Part shown: positions 53,125 through 63,485 of the stretch, in pieces
Position numbering within the stretch: the first letter of the stretch is position 1
Layout: each line of letters starts with the position of its first letter
Source: Megascapheus bottae
Lineage: Eukaryota > Chordata > Mammalia > Rodentia > Geomyidae
Assembly (NCBI GenBank): GCA_024803745.1
Contig: JANJXV010000039.1
Span: forward strand, 11,168,501 to 11,232,500
DNA length: 64,000 nt
Reading direction: 5' to 3'
The notes under the pieces: model-generated
The model's input: only the letters and a program-made list of their open reading frames with translations
The model's database searches: none
Told to the model about the DNA's origin: nothing
Translations under genes and position numbers: made by a program

Positions 53125-53312
53125 GCCAGATACGGTTGGCTCACAGCTGTAATCCTAGCTACTCAAGATCTGAAGATCACAGTTCAAAGCCCAGCCAGGA
53201 CAGGAAAGGCCATGAGATTCCTATCTTCAAAGAACTACCAGGAAACCAGAAGTAAAGCTGTGGCTCAAAGTAGTAGAGAGCTAGCCTTGGCCCTGAGTTC
53301 AAGCCCCACAGA
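53125..53312 (+). repeat. SINE-A
   Basis: 'ccagatacggttggctcaca', 'acagttcaaagcccagccag', 'tggctcaaagtagtagagag', 'ctgagttcaagccccacaga'. A 40 bp deletion shortens the ID monomer. Confidence 0.9.
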
Positions 53313-53339
53313 TGAAAAAGGAAAAAAGAAGAAGACATT

Positions 53340-53505
53340 GAAATCTGAAAATCTGAGGATCAAGGTTCCAAACTAGCTCAGGCAGACAGTTCTGAAAGAC
53401 TGTTAACTGCAATAAACCAACAAAAAATCAGAAGTGGCACTGTAGCTTGAATGGTAGAGTGCCACCTTGAGCAAATAAGTTAAGGGAGCACATGAGGCCC
53501 AGAGT
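53340..53505 (+). repeat. SINE-A, 5' truncated, tandem
   Basis: 'atctgaggatcaaggttcca', 'gcactgtagcttgaatggta', 'gccaccttgagcaaataagt', ends 'gaggcccagagttagag' in the GA array. Confidence 0.85.

Positions 53506-53545
<40 letters not shown>
53506..53545. repeat. (GA)n microsatellite
   Basis: About 20 GA units growing from the SINE B-box 'agagttaga' end. Confidence 0.97.
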
Positions 53546-53548
<3 letters not shown>

Positions 53549-53588
53549 TTTTAAATATTTTTTGGATCAAAATGAAGGCAATTCCAAC

Positions 53589-53599
53589 ACACACACACA

Positions 53600-53630
<31 letters not shown>

Positions 53631-53631
53631 A
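53589..53631. repeat. (CA)n microsatellite, interrupted
   Basis: About 20 CA units with a single CCA phase shift near 53605. Confidence 0.97.
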
Positions 53632-54123
53632 CTGACACCTATGGAACCTACACAGCTGTTTCTGAAAACCAGAACCTTCTGAAAAAGGCATTAATTCCCT
53701 TGCACTTCTCTCTCAGCTTGAAGGCCAGGCTGCCTGGCACCATATGACAGGCACACAGGGTAGGGACATTCAGCAGCTAGATTTATGCTGCGCTGTATTA
53801 AAGAACTAGAAGATATTCGTGTTTGATGGAAGAATTCAACCTGAGACCCAACTCATTTCCTGTGTTCAGATCCAAATGTCTAAACCTCAAGTACCCTCAA
53901 ATTATTTCTACAGATTCTCCTCCTGACTTACTGCCTCAGAAGCAACCCAAAGCATGAATCACAGAGACAGCTCTATATTTAGGCATCGCTTGTGTCTTAA
54001 GTGGATCAACTATGAGTTGTATTTTTTTGTTCTTCCTGGTCTCTCTATTCATGCATGATAAGATTCTCCCTCTCTCTTCATGACTCTCCATTTATCCTAC
54101 GCTGTTAAATTATCCTTAGTTTA
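53632..54123. other. unique non-coding sequence
   Basis: A single-copy spacer. Confidence 0.4.
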
Positions 54124-54356
54124 CAGCCTGTTGCTCATGGCTCAAGCCTGGATCCCAGTTACTCAGGAGGCTGAGATCTGAGGATTGTAGTTCAAAGACA
54201 ACTGGGACAGGAAAGTCTGTGTGAGGTGTGTCTCTAAATGAACCACCAAAAGCCAGAAGTGGAGCTGTGGTTCAATTGGTAGAGTGCTGGCATTCAGCAG
54301 CAAAGCTAAGGAACAGTGCCCAGGCCCTGAGTTCAAGCTCAAGGACAGGCACACAC
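54124..54356 (+). repeat. SINE-A
   Basis: 'gttgctcatggctcaagcct', 'gttactcaggaggctgagat', 'gtggttcaattggtagagtg', 'gagttcaagctcaaggacag'. Confidence 0.92.
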
Positions 54357-54812
54357 AACAAGAGATATCCCTAGAATAACTTGTAATTAAACATCAGGCA
54401 CATATCCAATGTCCCTATTAAGCCCTAAACAGCCAGATCTCCTCACTGAGTCCTAAATAGCCTGCACACCCGTCTCTGGACACCTACCACATCTAGCTTT
54501 GAGCCTGGTGGTGTGCCAAAGGCCAGTGGCTACGCTTATAGGGAATTGTAGGGACCACCATGATTCAAATAGAGTTTGCCAAAAGACAGACAGGAAAAGA
54601 CACGTCTGCCTTAAGTCACATTCTAAATTGATTCCCTGGAGCATTTCTGTACCTTGTTCACTAAAGACCGCGTGTGTTTCCTCAGTGTTTAGCATATGCG
54701 ATGTAACCTGAGCAGGACTTGCATTGTAGCAGAGCTGTTCTTTCCAAGTGTTTTCCCATCAGAAACATAATTATATGCAAACTACTGACTTCGCACGGTG
54801 CAGAAGTGTATT
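54357..54812. other. unique non-coding sequence
   Basis: A single-copy spacer. Confidence 0.4.
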
Positions 54813-55321
54813 TTAGCTGGTGGCTCACGCCTGTCATCTTAGCTACTCAGGAGGCTTGAGATGGGAGGATTATGGTTCAAAGCCAATCTAGGAAGGAAAG
54901 TCTGTGAGATTCTTATTTTTAATTAACCACTCCCAAAACAAAGCCAGAAGTGGAGGTATGGCTCAAGTGGTACAGCACCAGTCTTTTTTTTTCCCCCATA
55001 GGTCTTGAACTCGGCCTGGGCGCTGTCCCTAAGCTCTTCAGCTCAAGGCTACCACCCTACCCCTGGACCTGGGAGGCATTGTCCCTGAGTTTTTCAGCTC
55101 AAGCCTACTGACCTAGCCTCTAGCCAAGCCCCAGTTCCCATTTTCTAGAGGTTAACAGGTCCTTTTGTGCCTGAGCTGGCTTTGAACCTTGATCCTCAGA
55201 TCTCAGTCTCCTGAGTAGCTAGGATTTACAGGTATGAGCCACTGTGCCATGTCCGGCTTTCAGCACCAGTCTTGAAGGATAAAGCTAAAGGACAGAACCC
55301 AGGCCTTGAGTGCAAGTCCCA
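54813..55321 (+). repeat. SINE-A interrupted by a nested antisense SINE-A
   Basis: The 5' part 54813-54985 has 'gctggtggctcacgcctgtc' and 'atggctcaagtggtacagca'. The 3' part from 55261 has 'gaaggataaagctaaaggac' and 'gagtgcaagtcccaacac', and ends in a CA array. Confidence 0.95.
54986..55260 (-). repeat. nested antisense SINE-A (internal-duplication subtype) with TSD
   Basis: Flanked by 'cagcaccagtctt' (54973-54985 and 55261-55273, 13 of 13). It carries two copies of the 'gctgtccctnagctcttcag' block (55021 and 55079 regions), as in the copy at 34229-34547, plus 'tctagaggttaac' and head 'gtagctaggatttacaggta'. Confidence 0.97.
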
Positions 55322-55328
55322 ACACACA

Positions 55329-55378
<50 letters not shown>
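55322..55378. repeat. (CA)n microsatellite
   Basis: About 28 CA units with one CATA step, seeded at the end of the interrupted SINE-A. Confidence 0.98.
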
Positions 55379-55380
<2 letters not shown>

Positions 55381-55961
55381 TAAGGTCTGTTATTACATGC
55401 TCATCAAGATAACTCCACTATGTAAGACTGTAAGAGCCAAAGTTGACAGTAAAAGAGAAGAAGACTATGAATCCCTTTCTTGGGGGACTCAATGCTAGGA
55501 AGATTAAGGGGTGCCTGTCAGGCAGAAACAGGTGCCCTCTTGCAGAAGACACTTCGCATTAGAACAACCAGGAATATCCTCTTCATTCTTCAATTGATTT
55601 CAGCCGTAAGTACTCTAATCATGGGAAGTACTTTTTTGCTTTTTAAACAGCCTGCTTGTTTTAACAGGTCAAGAGCATAAATAAAACAGTCAAGTTGGAA
55701 ACTAGGAAAGCTCTTGTTATTTTTTTTTTTGTAAGAGAAGAAAGTAGTTATAGATCGTCCATTTATTCCAATGCCAGACAGTTCTCAGGAAGCAACTTAA
55801 TTGTGTACAAAAGCCAGACCCCCCCTCCTCCCCCCTCCCCCTGGGACAGCCCAGCCACAGAAGCCAGGGTCACAGGCAGCCTGCCCTCTGTACCTCCAGG
55901 GCAAGCCCTCTGGGAAAAGACTACAGGGCTGTCAGAAATGCTGGGTAGAAGAAAGTTTCCC
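55379..55961. other. unique non-coding sequence
   Basis: A single-copy spacer with a C-rich patch at 55819-55841. Frames up to 100 codons without domain. Confidence 0.4.
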
Positions 55962-56190
55962 CAGCCTGGTGTTGGTAGCTCATACGTATCATCCTAGCCA
56001 CTCAGAAGGCTGAAATCTGAAGATCAAGGTTCAAAGCCAGCCCAGGCAGGAAAATTCATGAGACTTATCTTCTGAGAACCACCAGAAAACTGGGAGTGGA
56101 GCTGTGGCTAAAAGTTGTAGAGACCTAGTCTTGAGCAAAAGAGCTCAAGGATAGTGCCCATGCCCTGACTTCAAGCCTCAGGACAGTCAA
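55962..56190 (+). repeat. SINE-A
   Basis: 'tggtgttggtagctcatacg', 'aggttcaaagccagcccagg', 'tggctaaaagttgtagagac', 'tgacttcaagcctcaggaca'. Confidence 0.92.
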
Positions 56191-56202
56191 AAGAAATAGA
56201 AC

Positions 56203-56239
56203 AGGAGGAGGAGGAGGAGGAGGAGGAGGAGGAGGAGGG
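56203..56239. repeat. (GGA)n array
   Basis: About 12 GGA units 10 bp after the SINE-A 3' end. Confidence 0.96.
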
Positions 56240-56669
56240 GGACCGTTTTCCCCCAAATTAACATCAGAGCCAAGTATTAAATGGCAAGGGATAAGTAGAG
56301 TAAGATTCTGGGCCTCTGGCGCAACCCTGAGCTATGGTTTAGGAGCCTCGCAGTGATTGGTGTGGTGATATCTTATTAGATCTACTCAAAACACTACTGA
56401 ATTGTTTCCTGATGCCATGGAATGCTTACCTGTACACAATAGATTCAAATATCCATGAGGCCTTCGCTCAATCAGAGGAGTTCAAAAACACAAGACACCT
56501 TGTAGCCAACTTATTTAAGATCATTAAGATTGTCATAGAAGGGGGGAAAGGATACAAGGAAGAGAAAGTGCTGGAAGAAGAATGACACTGGTTTTCCTAC
56601 CTTAACACGTAAGTGTACCCGGTGGCAAGAGCAGAGATGAGAACTGAATAAGCAGAATTTATTTTTATA
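56240..56669. other. unique non-coding sequence
   Basis: A single-copy spacer. Confidence 0.4.

Positions 56670-56705
<36 letters not shown>
56670..56705. repeat. (CA)n microsatellite
   Basis: About 18 CA units in AT-rich surroundings. Confidence 0.97.
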
Positions 56706-56711
<6 letters not shown>

Positions 56712-56775
56712 AGAGTTGATAGGACTGGTAAAAAACAAAAACATGACTCACAGACAACCACAAAAACTCCCTGTC

Positions 56776-57010
56776 ATCAGGATCTGGTATCTCACACTTG
56801 TCATCCTCACTACTCAGGAGGCTGAGATTTGAGAATCATGGTTTGAAGCCATCCCAGGTCAGAAAAGTCTGTGAGACTCTTATATCCGAAGAATCCCCAC
56901 AAAAAGCCAGAAGTAGAGTTGTGGCTCAAATGGTAGAGCACTAGCTTGAAGCCCAAAAGCTCAGGAACAGTGCCCAGGTCCTGAGTTCAAGTCCCAAGAC
57001 TGGTACCAAA
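56776..57010 (+). repeat. SINE-A
   Basis: 'ggatctggtatctcacactt', 'cactactcaggaggctgaga', 'tggctcaaatggtagagcac', 'gagttcaagtcccaagactg', A-rich tail to 57030. Confidence 0.94.
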
Positions 57011-57030
57011 AGAAAAAGAAAAGAGAAAGA

Positions 57031-58586
57031 ATCATTGGGAAAAGAGCTAAGACTTGGGTCTATTATCCAAGGAAAGAAATTGCTGGGAAAAGTCCAAGAC
57101 TGGGGATCACTTCCTATGTCTGAAAGAAGATAGAAAAGGCTGGAATATCTCTGTGATACCTAGGACAGGATGGGGCCATGAGCTGCAAGACGAGTGCCAA
57201 CCAATGGGTCAGTTCTGCCTCCCACTATGCCAGGCAGAGAACACAAAGGCCGAACTCAGAGCTGGTGTCAGCTAAACACCACATTCGTGGTATTGTTACC
57301 TCTCGATTCTATTTCTCCTTTATTCTGCATGCACTGGATGAATTCCCCCCCCCCCCACACACACCCTTTCTTTTTTATTTTTATCAGACATCCCTAATGT
57401 AGTGATAAAATGAGAAAGAATGAAAGATTATTATAAAACAGGACTTTTATGGCTAGCATCTATGAAACAGTCTCACTGTTACATATATTTTCCTCTAAGT
57501 AATCAGGAATGTATTGGTATTTTGAAATTATGTATCTCTAATAACACAAAAGTACTTAAGAACAGAAATAGACAGTAATGGAAAACGCACTCGACTGTTG
57601 ACAACATATAGAATTTCTGAAAATAATTTGCACAGAACAGCACAGCAGATGACTCAAAATTTTCACCACCTCCCTCCCACCAAAAAAAAAAAATATTTCT
57701 TGCCTCCGATGGTCCAATGTAATTCATTTTCTATCTCTGTTCATTAATCATTGTTAAAATTAGTGATCCATTTCTTCCACTCTGCCATCTGCACTCAGCT
57801 TCGTAACAAACATGACACCTTCCTGCATAATAAAACCTGACAACTCAGAGGCTACATTTCCAAATAGCTTTCTGCATATTTGCACATCTATAAGAGATTC
57901 CGTTGTCAGACAAAAGTGGATTATTTAACCGGAGTTCTTTCTTTATCAACTCGGAACACAGATGTGGTGAGTGTGTGTCTGTATGTGAAAGTAGGATCAA
58001 GAAAAAAATAGACTCTGTTAATTTTAATTAAAATGCCTTTTCTTTTTTTTTTTTGTCCTCCCCCTGTCTTAAATAAAAGATCTTTTCAATCCAGGTAATG
58101 CCTACAGATACTATTCACCAAAGCACAGCTGGGGATATTATACTTAATATAGGAAGTTTAGGTAAATAATTCGTGGCTTCATCTTGTAAACTTTTCTCAT
58201 AAAAATGATCTTGACATTCCAACCCTCTAGAAAAATTTTGCCTATTTTAATATCCGGCTCTATTTTGTTTTTCAGGCTTTGATCACAGGATTTCAAATAA
58301 ATATTTTTAAGGCAAAGACAAAACAATCAAGGAGAAGGGAAGATACAGAGAAGGGGAGTAATGAATAATTAAACACACACCAACCCTTCTCTTGGGGAAA
58401 CCATAACTGGGTCCAAATCACAGGCAAGAATCCTGGGTCCTCTGGATAAGGTCCCCCATGTGCCAATCTGTCTGGCAGTGAGGACGATGGAAATGCAATG
58501 AGGGGCTGTGAGATCCCAGCCCTCCTCCTTCTCCTTAGCCCAGTCTGAGGGGAGAAAAATCCATGTGCTTTGGAGAAAACAGTACC
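57031..58586. other. SINE-free AT-rich block
   Basis: About 1.55 kb with a C12 run (57345-57356), T-rich runs (58043-58054) and non-repetitive AT-rich sequence at 57480-57960 and 58080-58330. Candidate regulatory or neutral AT-rich DNA. No gene recognised. Confidence 0.42.
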
Positions 58587-58805
58587 TTAGCTGGGTGCCA
58601 GCACCTTATGCCTGTAATCTTAGCTACTCAGGAGGCTGAAATATGAAGCTCAAGGTTACAGATGGGACTCTTATCTCTAATGAAGAGGCAAAAGGCTAGA
58701 AATAAAGGTGTGGCTCAAATGGGAGAGCCAGCCTTGAGCAAAGAAAAAACTAATGGAGAGTGCCCAGGCCCCAGGGCTCTGAATTCAAGATCCAGTAGAG
58801 GCACA
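58587..58805 (+). repeat. SINE-A
   Basis: 'gctgggtgccagcaccttat', 'ctactcaggaggctgaaata', 'gtgtggctcaaatgggagag', 'ctgaattcaagatccagtag'. The B-box-linked head portion is shortened. Confidence 0.9.
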
Positions 58806-58998
58806 GAAAACGAAAGAAAGAGAAGGAAACAAGGAAGGATGGAAGGAAGGAAGGAAAAAAGGAGAGGAGGCAAAGGGGAGAGGAAACTAAGGGAAAGGAG
58901 AAAGGAAGGAAGGGAGAGGAAAGGGTAGTAGGAAAGGAACAGAAAAGAAGAGGGGAGGGGAGGGGAGGGGAGGGGAGGAGAGGGGAGGGGAGAGGAAG
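58806..58998. repeat. GGAA / GGGGA polypurine tract
   Basis: About 190 bp of purine starting at the SINE 3' end, with a block of five or so GGGGA units (58953-58980). Confidence 0.95.
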
Positions 58999-59720
58999 AG
59001 GCCATTGGAAGAATGGCAGGGCAGCCTGCATCTCCATATCAGGCCCAGACTCTATGGGAGATACCCAGGAGACACCAAACAGTGTCCCCACCGGGCAGAA
59101 GGACAGCTGGATTCCTTCCCTATCTTGCTCATCTCCAGACCACTCTCCTCCCCCACGATCTCTTGCTTCCTCTGGATCTGGCAAACCCACCACGTGAGCC
59201 TCAGAAGCCCACGTGGCCAGCCATGGATAGCCTTATGTTTCATATCTCTCTGGCACCTGCTCTACTCCTTACAAGCTAAGAGACATGCAAAAGTTGTCTC
59301 CAAAGGATAAAGTAACAGATTCACTACCGTAAAGGAAACTACCACAGCCAAGAAACAACTAGAAAGCTAGGAAAGCCCAGAAAGGCAGTCACAACTGACT
59401 TGATCAAGCCATCAGCAAGCAAGGCTGGAAAGAAGTCAGGGCCTGGGTGCACAGGGCATCCTGGGACTAGAACCAGAGGCCTACAGAACCTCAGAGTGCC
59501 TTGGCAGGGAGGACAGGTACAAGGAGGAAGGCTGGGGAGGAGATCTATTGAAGGCATGGGTGAGAAATCTCTTCAAGGTCAAGTCAATGAAGGTCAAATA
59601 CAGTAACTGTCAATGCACTGCACTGTGATTCAAATTAAAGAAATGGCTGCGAAAAAATGGAGTGCTCAATGAATTGATCTGTCTCTTAGTCTCTCTCTTG
59701 TATTTCTTTCTGTTTGTGCT
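58999..59720. other. unique non-coding sequence
   Basis: Single-copy, GC-moderate DNA. Two overlapping plus-strand frames (88 and 101 codons, 59005-59310) compete with minus-strand frames; no domain is visible. Confidence 0.4.
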
Positions 59721-59938
59721 TTTTTTTTTTTTTTGAGATCCTCAGCCTCTCATTTGCAGAACAACTATTGGGTCGCTGAGCTACAGCAACAAACCACTCC
59801 TGGTTTGGATTTTTGTTATTGTTGTTTTAGAGACATGGCTTTACTATGTAGACTCAAGCTGGTTCCCCAATGTGTAATCCTTCTGCCTCAAGCTCCCAAG
59901 TGCTGGAATTATAGGGGGGTGTCTCCATACCCAGCCTT
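59721..59938 (-). repeat. B1-like SINE, antisense
   Basis: Starts with a T14 tract (59721-59734). 'tttagagacatggctttact', 'atgtagactcaagctggttc', 'cctcaagctcccaagtgctg' and 'ggaattatagg' match the complement of B1, ending 'catacccagcc'. Less degraded than the other B1-like copies. An extra 60 bp between the T tract and the body is unexplained. Confidence 0.82.
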
Positions 59939-60002
59939 TTTATTCCTCCTGCCTGTCTCTCTTGCTTTGCCTCTGACTCTCAGTCTCTCCTGCGCATGCG
60001 TG

Positions 60003-60033
60003 CCCGTGTGCATGTGCGCACAAGCACACACAA

Positions 60034-60083
<50 letters not shown>
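60003..60083. repeat. GTGC-rich lead and (CA)n microsatellite
   Basis: A short alternating purine-pyrimidine stretch (60003-60030), then about 24 CA units (60036-60083). Confidence 0.96.
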
Positions 60084-60086
<3 letters not shown>

Positions 60087-61115
60087 TTGACAGAGCAGAA
60101 CTTTCTGTTTAATCCCTCTGGTTTATCTTCCTCTGTCCTCCCAGCCTGCTATGGAGCTTGGAGCGGATCCCCTAACTAAGCCTGATTAGAATGAGAACAG
60201 TCAAAAGACAAACTTTGCAAAAAATCAAGGTTTAAAATAGAAATAGCAACTGACCCTCAGCTGCACTGCTGCCGGCTGGGACAGGGACAAACAATAGCAA
60301 CTCTTTTGTTAGACTTTCCTGTGAGCCTGCTCACCAGACTGGGGGGCGGGGGGGGGGGGTGATGTCTGTCTGTCTCTTTTCTGTGAGAGAATGGGAGAAA
60401 AGTTTTTAAATAGCCATGCCTTTAAAAATAAAATAAAAATAAAAATTAATGGCAAATTACCATCTCACTTCTTTAGCAGCCAAAATGTCTGTGGATTTCA
60501 TTTAATATATACAAAATCCAAAGCTTCTCCATAAATATTTCAGAATGTGAAATCTTCCATTTTGTCTTTCACTCTCTCACACACAAATGGACACATGGTG
60601 GGGGGGGGGACTAGGGGACGGGAGGGTAATGACCTTCCTCCTAGATATTGTCTCCCAGCCCCCCCCTTCTTCTCGCCTGGAGTCCCCCCCCCCTTCCCTT
60701 CACTTGTCTGCCTCCTGACACATTCAATTTCAGGTTATCAGCACATCTGAATTTAGAATACTGATGGGGATACAGGGCAGGCCTCTCCAGGCTGATTAAC
60801 TCCGTTTAAGAAATCTTTTGCCAGCCAGCTTCATTGGCTGGGACCGCCACCGTGGTGGGTGGCCTTTTCTGTATTAGAAGTCAACATTGGAGCTGTCTCA
60901 TTTGAATTAAATATGGACCAAGAAAAGAAAAAAAGAAAAGAAAAGAAAGATCTGATTATACTTATTCATAGCTAAGCTTTCAAGTTCACCAGGCAGCCAA
61001 ACTTGCTTGGAAGAGGAGAGGAAAGTGGCTTTCCTGTATTTCTGGATGGTTGAGTTTGTCTTATTTTTCTCTGGCAGTTTATTTGTAGGTGTATGTGCGT
61101 GTGCGCTCGTGTATG
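60084..61115. other. SINE-free block with G/C homopolymers
   Basis: About 1 kb. Contains G6CG12 at 60341-60359, G10 at 60600-60609, C8 at 60659-60666 and C10 at 60684-60693. 60420-60560 is AT-rich; 60780-60915 ('ccagcttcattggctgggac', 'ccgccaccgtggtgggtggc') is non-repetitive and CpG-retaining. Candidate non-coding element. Confidence 0.42.
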
Positions 61116-61167
61116 CACACACAAACACACACACACACACGCACACACACACTCACACACACATGCA
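61116..61167. repeat. (CA)n microsatellite, imperfect
   Basis: CA units with CGCA and CTCA variants, preceded by GTGTGCG alternation (61090-61115). Confidence 0.95.
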
Positions 61168-61465
61168 TGTGCTTCAAGTTTCAGATGTCTAGCCGAGGTT
61201 GGAAGTTTCTTTTTAGAAAGATGTTCAGTCAGGAGGTGGGGGAGAACTTTTCACATAGGTACCCACAGCAAGTGTTGATCTGTGCACATACAAATCTCAT
61301 TTTCATCTGTAAATATATTTTCGAATGTGCTTGTGTGCACACGCAATTTGAGCTATCAGAGATGTCTTTTCTTGTGGCTGAATGAGTAGCTGACAAGCTC
61401 ATTAGCTCAAATAAACTCTTGACTGGGACTACAGCAGGGAGGTGATTCAGAAAAGACTCAAGAGA
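61168..61465. other. unique non-coding sequence
   Basis: A single-copy spacer. Confidence 0.4.
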
Positions 61466-61630
61466 GCCAAGCACTGGTGGCTCACACCTGGAAGGAGGCT
61501 GAGATCTGAAGATCTCAGCTTGAGGCCAGCCCAGGAAGAAAAGTGCATGAGACTTTTAATCTCCAACGAACCAGTAAAGAGCCAGAAGTGGAGGTGAAGT
61601 TCAAATGACATAGTGCCAGAGAAAAAGTCA
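61466..61630 (+). repeat. SINE-A, shortened
   Basis: 'aagcactggtggctcacacc', then a jump to 'tggaaggaggctgagatctg', 'ttgaggccagcccaggaaga', 'agtgaagttcaaatgacat' and 'agtgccagagaaaaag'. The 3' end (B box) is lost before the purine tract. Confidence 0.87.
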
Positions 61631-61745
61631 AGAGAAGGAAGGAAGGATGGAAGGAAAGAAGGAAGGTAAGAAGGAAGGAAGGAAGGGAAGGAGGGAGGGA
61701 GGGAGGGAGAGAGAGAGAGAAAGAGACAGAGAGAGAGAGAGAAAG
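61631..61745. repeat. GGAA / GGGA / GA purine tract
   Basis: About 115 bp of purine following the shortened SINE-A. Confidence 0.95.
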
Positions 61746-62149
61746 TTCCTTCTATCTTCACCAGGACCACACTGGCATTGAGAAAGGGATGGACTAGATG
61801 TCTCATCTCCAGCTTTGAACCTGTGTCCCCCCCCCCCGCCCAATCACACTGCCATGAAGACTCAGAAGTGCACTCACAAGCAGCATAAGTAGAGAAGTGG
61901 GGTATGGATGGGGAGGGGGGGGTCCCAGGAATAAAGCATTTGACTACCATGTGCCTGCTACACCTCTGCCAGGGCAGGCCCCCTTCCTGACATGGTGAGG
62001 AACTTCTGGGAACCCCCTATGCTCCTATAACCACCCATCTTCTCCCCCAAGCCATAGCCGCCATGACAGGCATGAGCGCTTACGAGCAACTTGCTTTAAA
62101 ATTAACGTAAAGTATTAACGGAAGAAAGAAGAGACTGGATGGTACAGAG
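61746..62149. other. unique sequence with C11 run
   Basis: A single-copy spacer. Includes the C run at 61827-61837 and a G-rich patch at 61910-61922. Confidence 0.45.
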
Positions 62150-62157
62150 ACCATGGG

Positions 62158-62470
62158 AATCACAGAGTTAAGCCTGTCATCCTAGCTCCTCTGGAGACTG
62201 AGATCTGAGGGTCCCAATTCAAAGCCAGCCCAGACAGCAAAGTCTTTGAGACTCTTACCTCCAGTTAATCACAGAAAAAGCCAGAAGTGGAGTTGACCTA
62301 GTGGTAAAAGTGCTTGCCCAGCATGCACTAAGACCTGGGTTCGATTCCTCCGTACCACACACAGAGAAAAAGCTGGAAGTGGTGCTGTGGCTCAAGTAGT
62401 AGAGTTCTATCCTTGAGAAAATCCAAGGACAGGGCTCAGGCCCTGAGTTGAAGCCCCAGGATGGGCACAA
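62158..62470 (+). repeat. chimeric SINE: SINE-A head joined to SINE-B
   Basis: 62158-62299 is SINE-A through 'aaagccagaagtggagttg'. It then continues, in register, with the SINE-B first monomer 'acctagtggtaaaagtgctt', 'ggttcgattcctccgtacca', and its second monomer 'tggctcaagtagtagagttc' with 'gagttgaagccccaggatgg'. Three monomers in one element, with no TSD or A-tail at the join. Confidence 0.9.
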
Positions 62471-62515
62471 AAATAACAACAACAACAACAATAATAATAA
62501 CAATAATAATAGAAT
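62471..62515. repeat. (AAC)n and (AAT)n tail
   Basis: About four AAC units followed by AAT/AAC units; the expanded A-rich tail of the chimeric SINE. Confidence 0.93.
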
Positions 62516-63024
62516 TGAATATGCCACCATGATAGGTGGCTCTATCAGCATCCCTATTGCCCCCTAACAGCATCTGTCCTCTGTCATGTCTCAATCCCAA
62601 GAAGAGTTGTCAGGGGCAGCAGAGCCAGTGGCGAACGAATTTCAGTCCTAGTCCATCAGAAAATCACGGTCTAGTTTACCCTTCAGGCCAAGAAGACAAA
62701 ATCATGCCGAAAACAAAATCAGCCCACATGATAAAGTAGCCCTGCCTCCGCTTCCCCCTCCAGCCTTCCTCCCCAGCACCACCCCAGCAGGAGTTCTGGG
62801 AGGAAGAGAGGAACTCACCCCATCCACAACACCTAAAATGGGGGTCGTGGCTGTACACCAACCACATGGCTGCATTCCCAGCTCAGACACGAGGCAACTG
62901 ACCTCCTTCACAAGGCAGGATGTGGATATCCAAGAGCTAGCTGCCTTTTGTCCACCCACCTGTTGCCAGGATGAGAATTCTCCAGAATTCACGCATGGAA
63001 TATATACGCTTAAGACATCCGTCA
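62516..63024. other. unique non-coding sequence
   Basis: Single-copy DNA. A 147-codon minus-strand frame (62702-63145) overlaps a SINE and shows no domain. Confidence 0.4.
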
Positions 63025-63218
63025 GCCAGACATGGCTACTCAGAAGACAGATCTTAGGATCATGGTTTGAAGCCAGCTCTGGTAGGAAAGCCCTTGGGAC
63101 TCTTTGATGCGCCCCTGGAAAACGGGAAGTGGTGCTGTGGCTCAAAGTGGTAGAGTGCTAGCCTTGAGCTGAAGAGCTCAGGGACAGTGCCCAAGACCTG
63201 AGTTCAAGTCCCAGAACC

Positions 63219-63219
<1 letters not shown>
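63025..63219 (+). repeat. SINE-A, head shortened, seeding CA
   Basis: 'agccagacatggctactcag' lacks about 20 bp of the head. 'atggtttgaagccagctctg', 'gctcaaagtggtagagtgct', 'gagttcaagtcccagaacca'. Confidence 0.93.
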
Positions 63220-63271
<52 letters not shown>

Positions 63272-63277
63272 AGAGAG
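63220..63277. repeat. (CA)n followed by (GA)n
   Basis: About 24 CA units, then five GA units, at the SINE-A 3' end. Confidence 0.98.
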
Positions 63278-63485
63278 TCACCTCTACATTTTTTGTTTCC
63301 TAGCAATCCAAATGGCAAACTTGGAGAAAGCCATTCCATGTAACACCTTCAGGGATACACAATGCCGGAGCCAAGGGTTCTCAGACTCAAATAAGCACGA
63401 AAATCCCCTGGAGTAAAAAAACTTTTCCAAACAAACCTTCAGACCACCTCCTCCACCTCTGTACACTTACATGCAGCTTCTCTTG
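63278..63485. other. unique non-coding sequence
   Basis: A single-copy spacer. Confidence 0.4.

Noticed and set aside
59733..60179. 148-codon frame
   Set aside because: Runs through an antisense B1-like SINE and a CA array, so it is repeat-derived.
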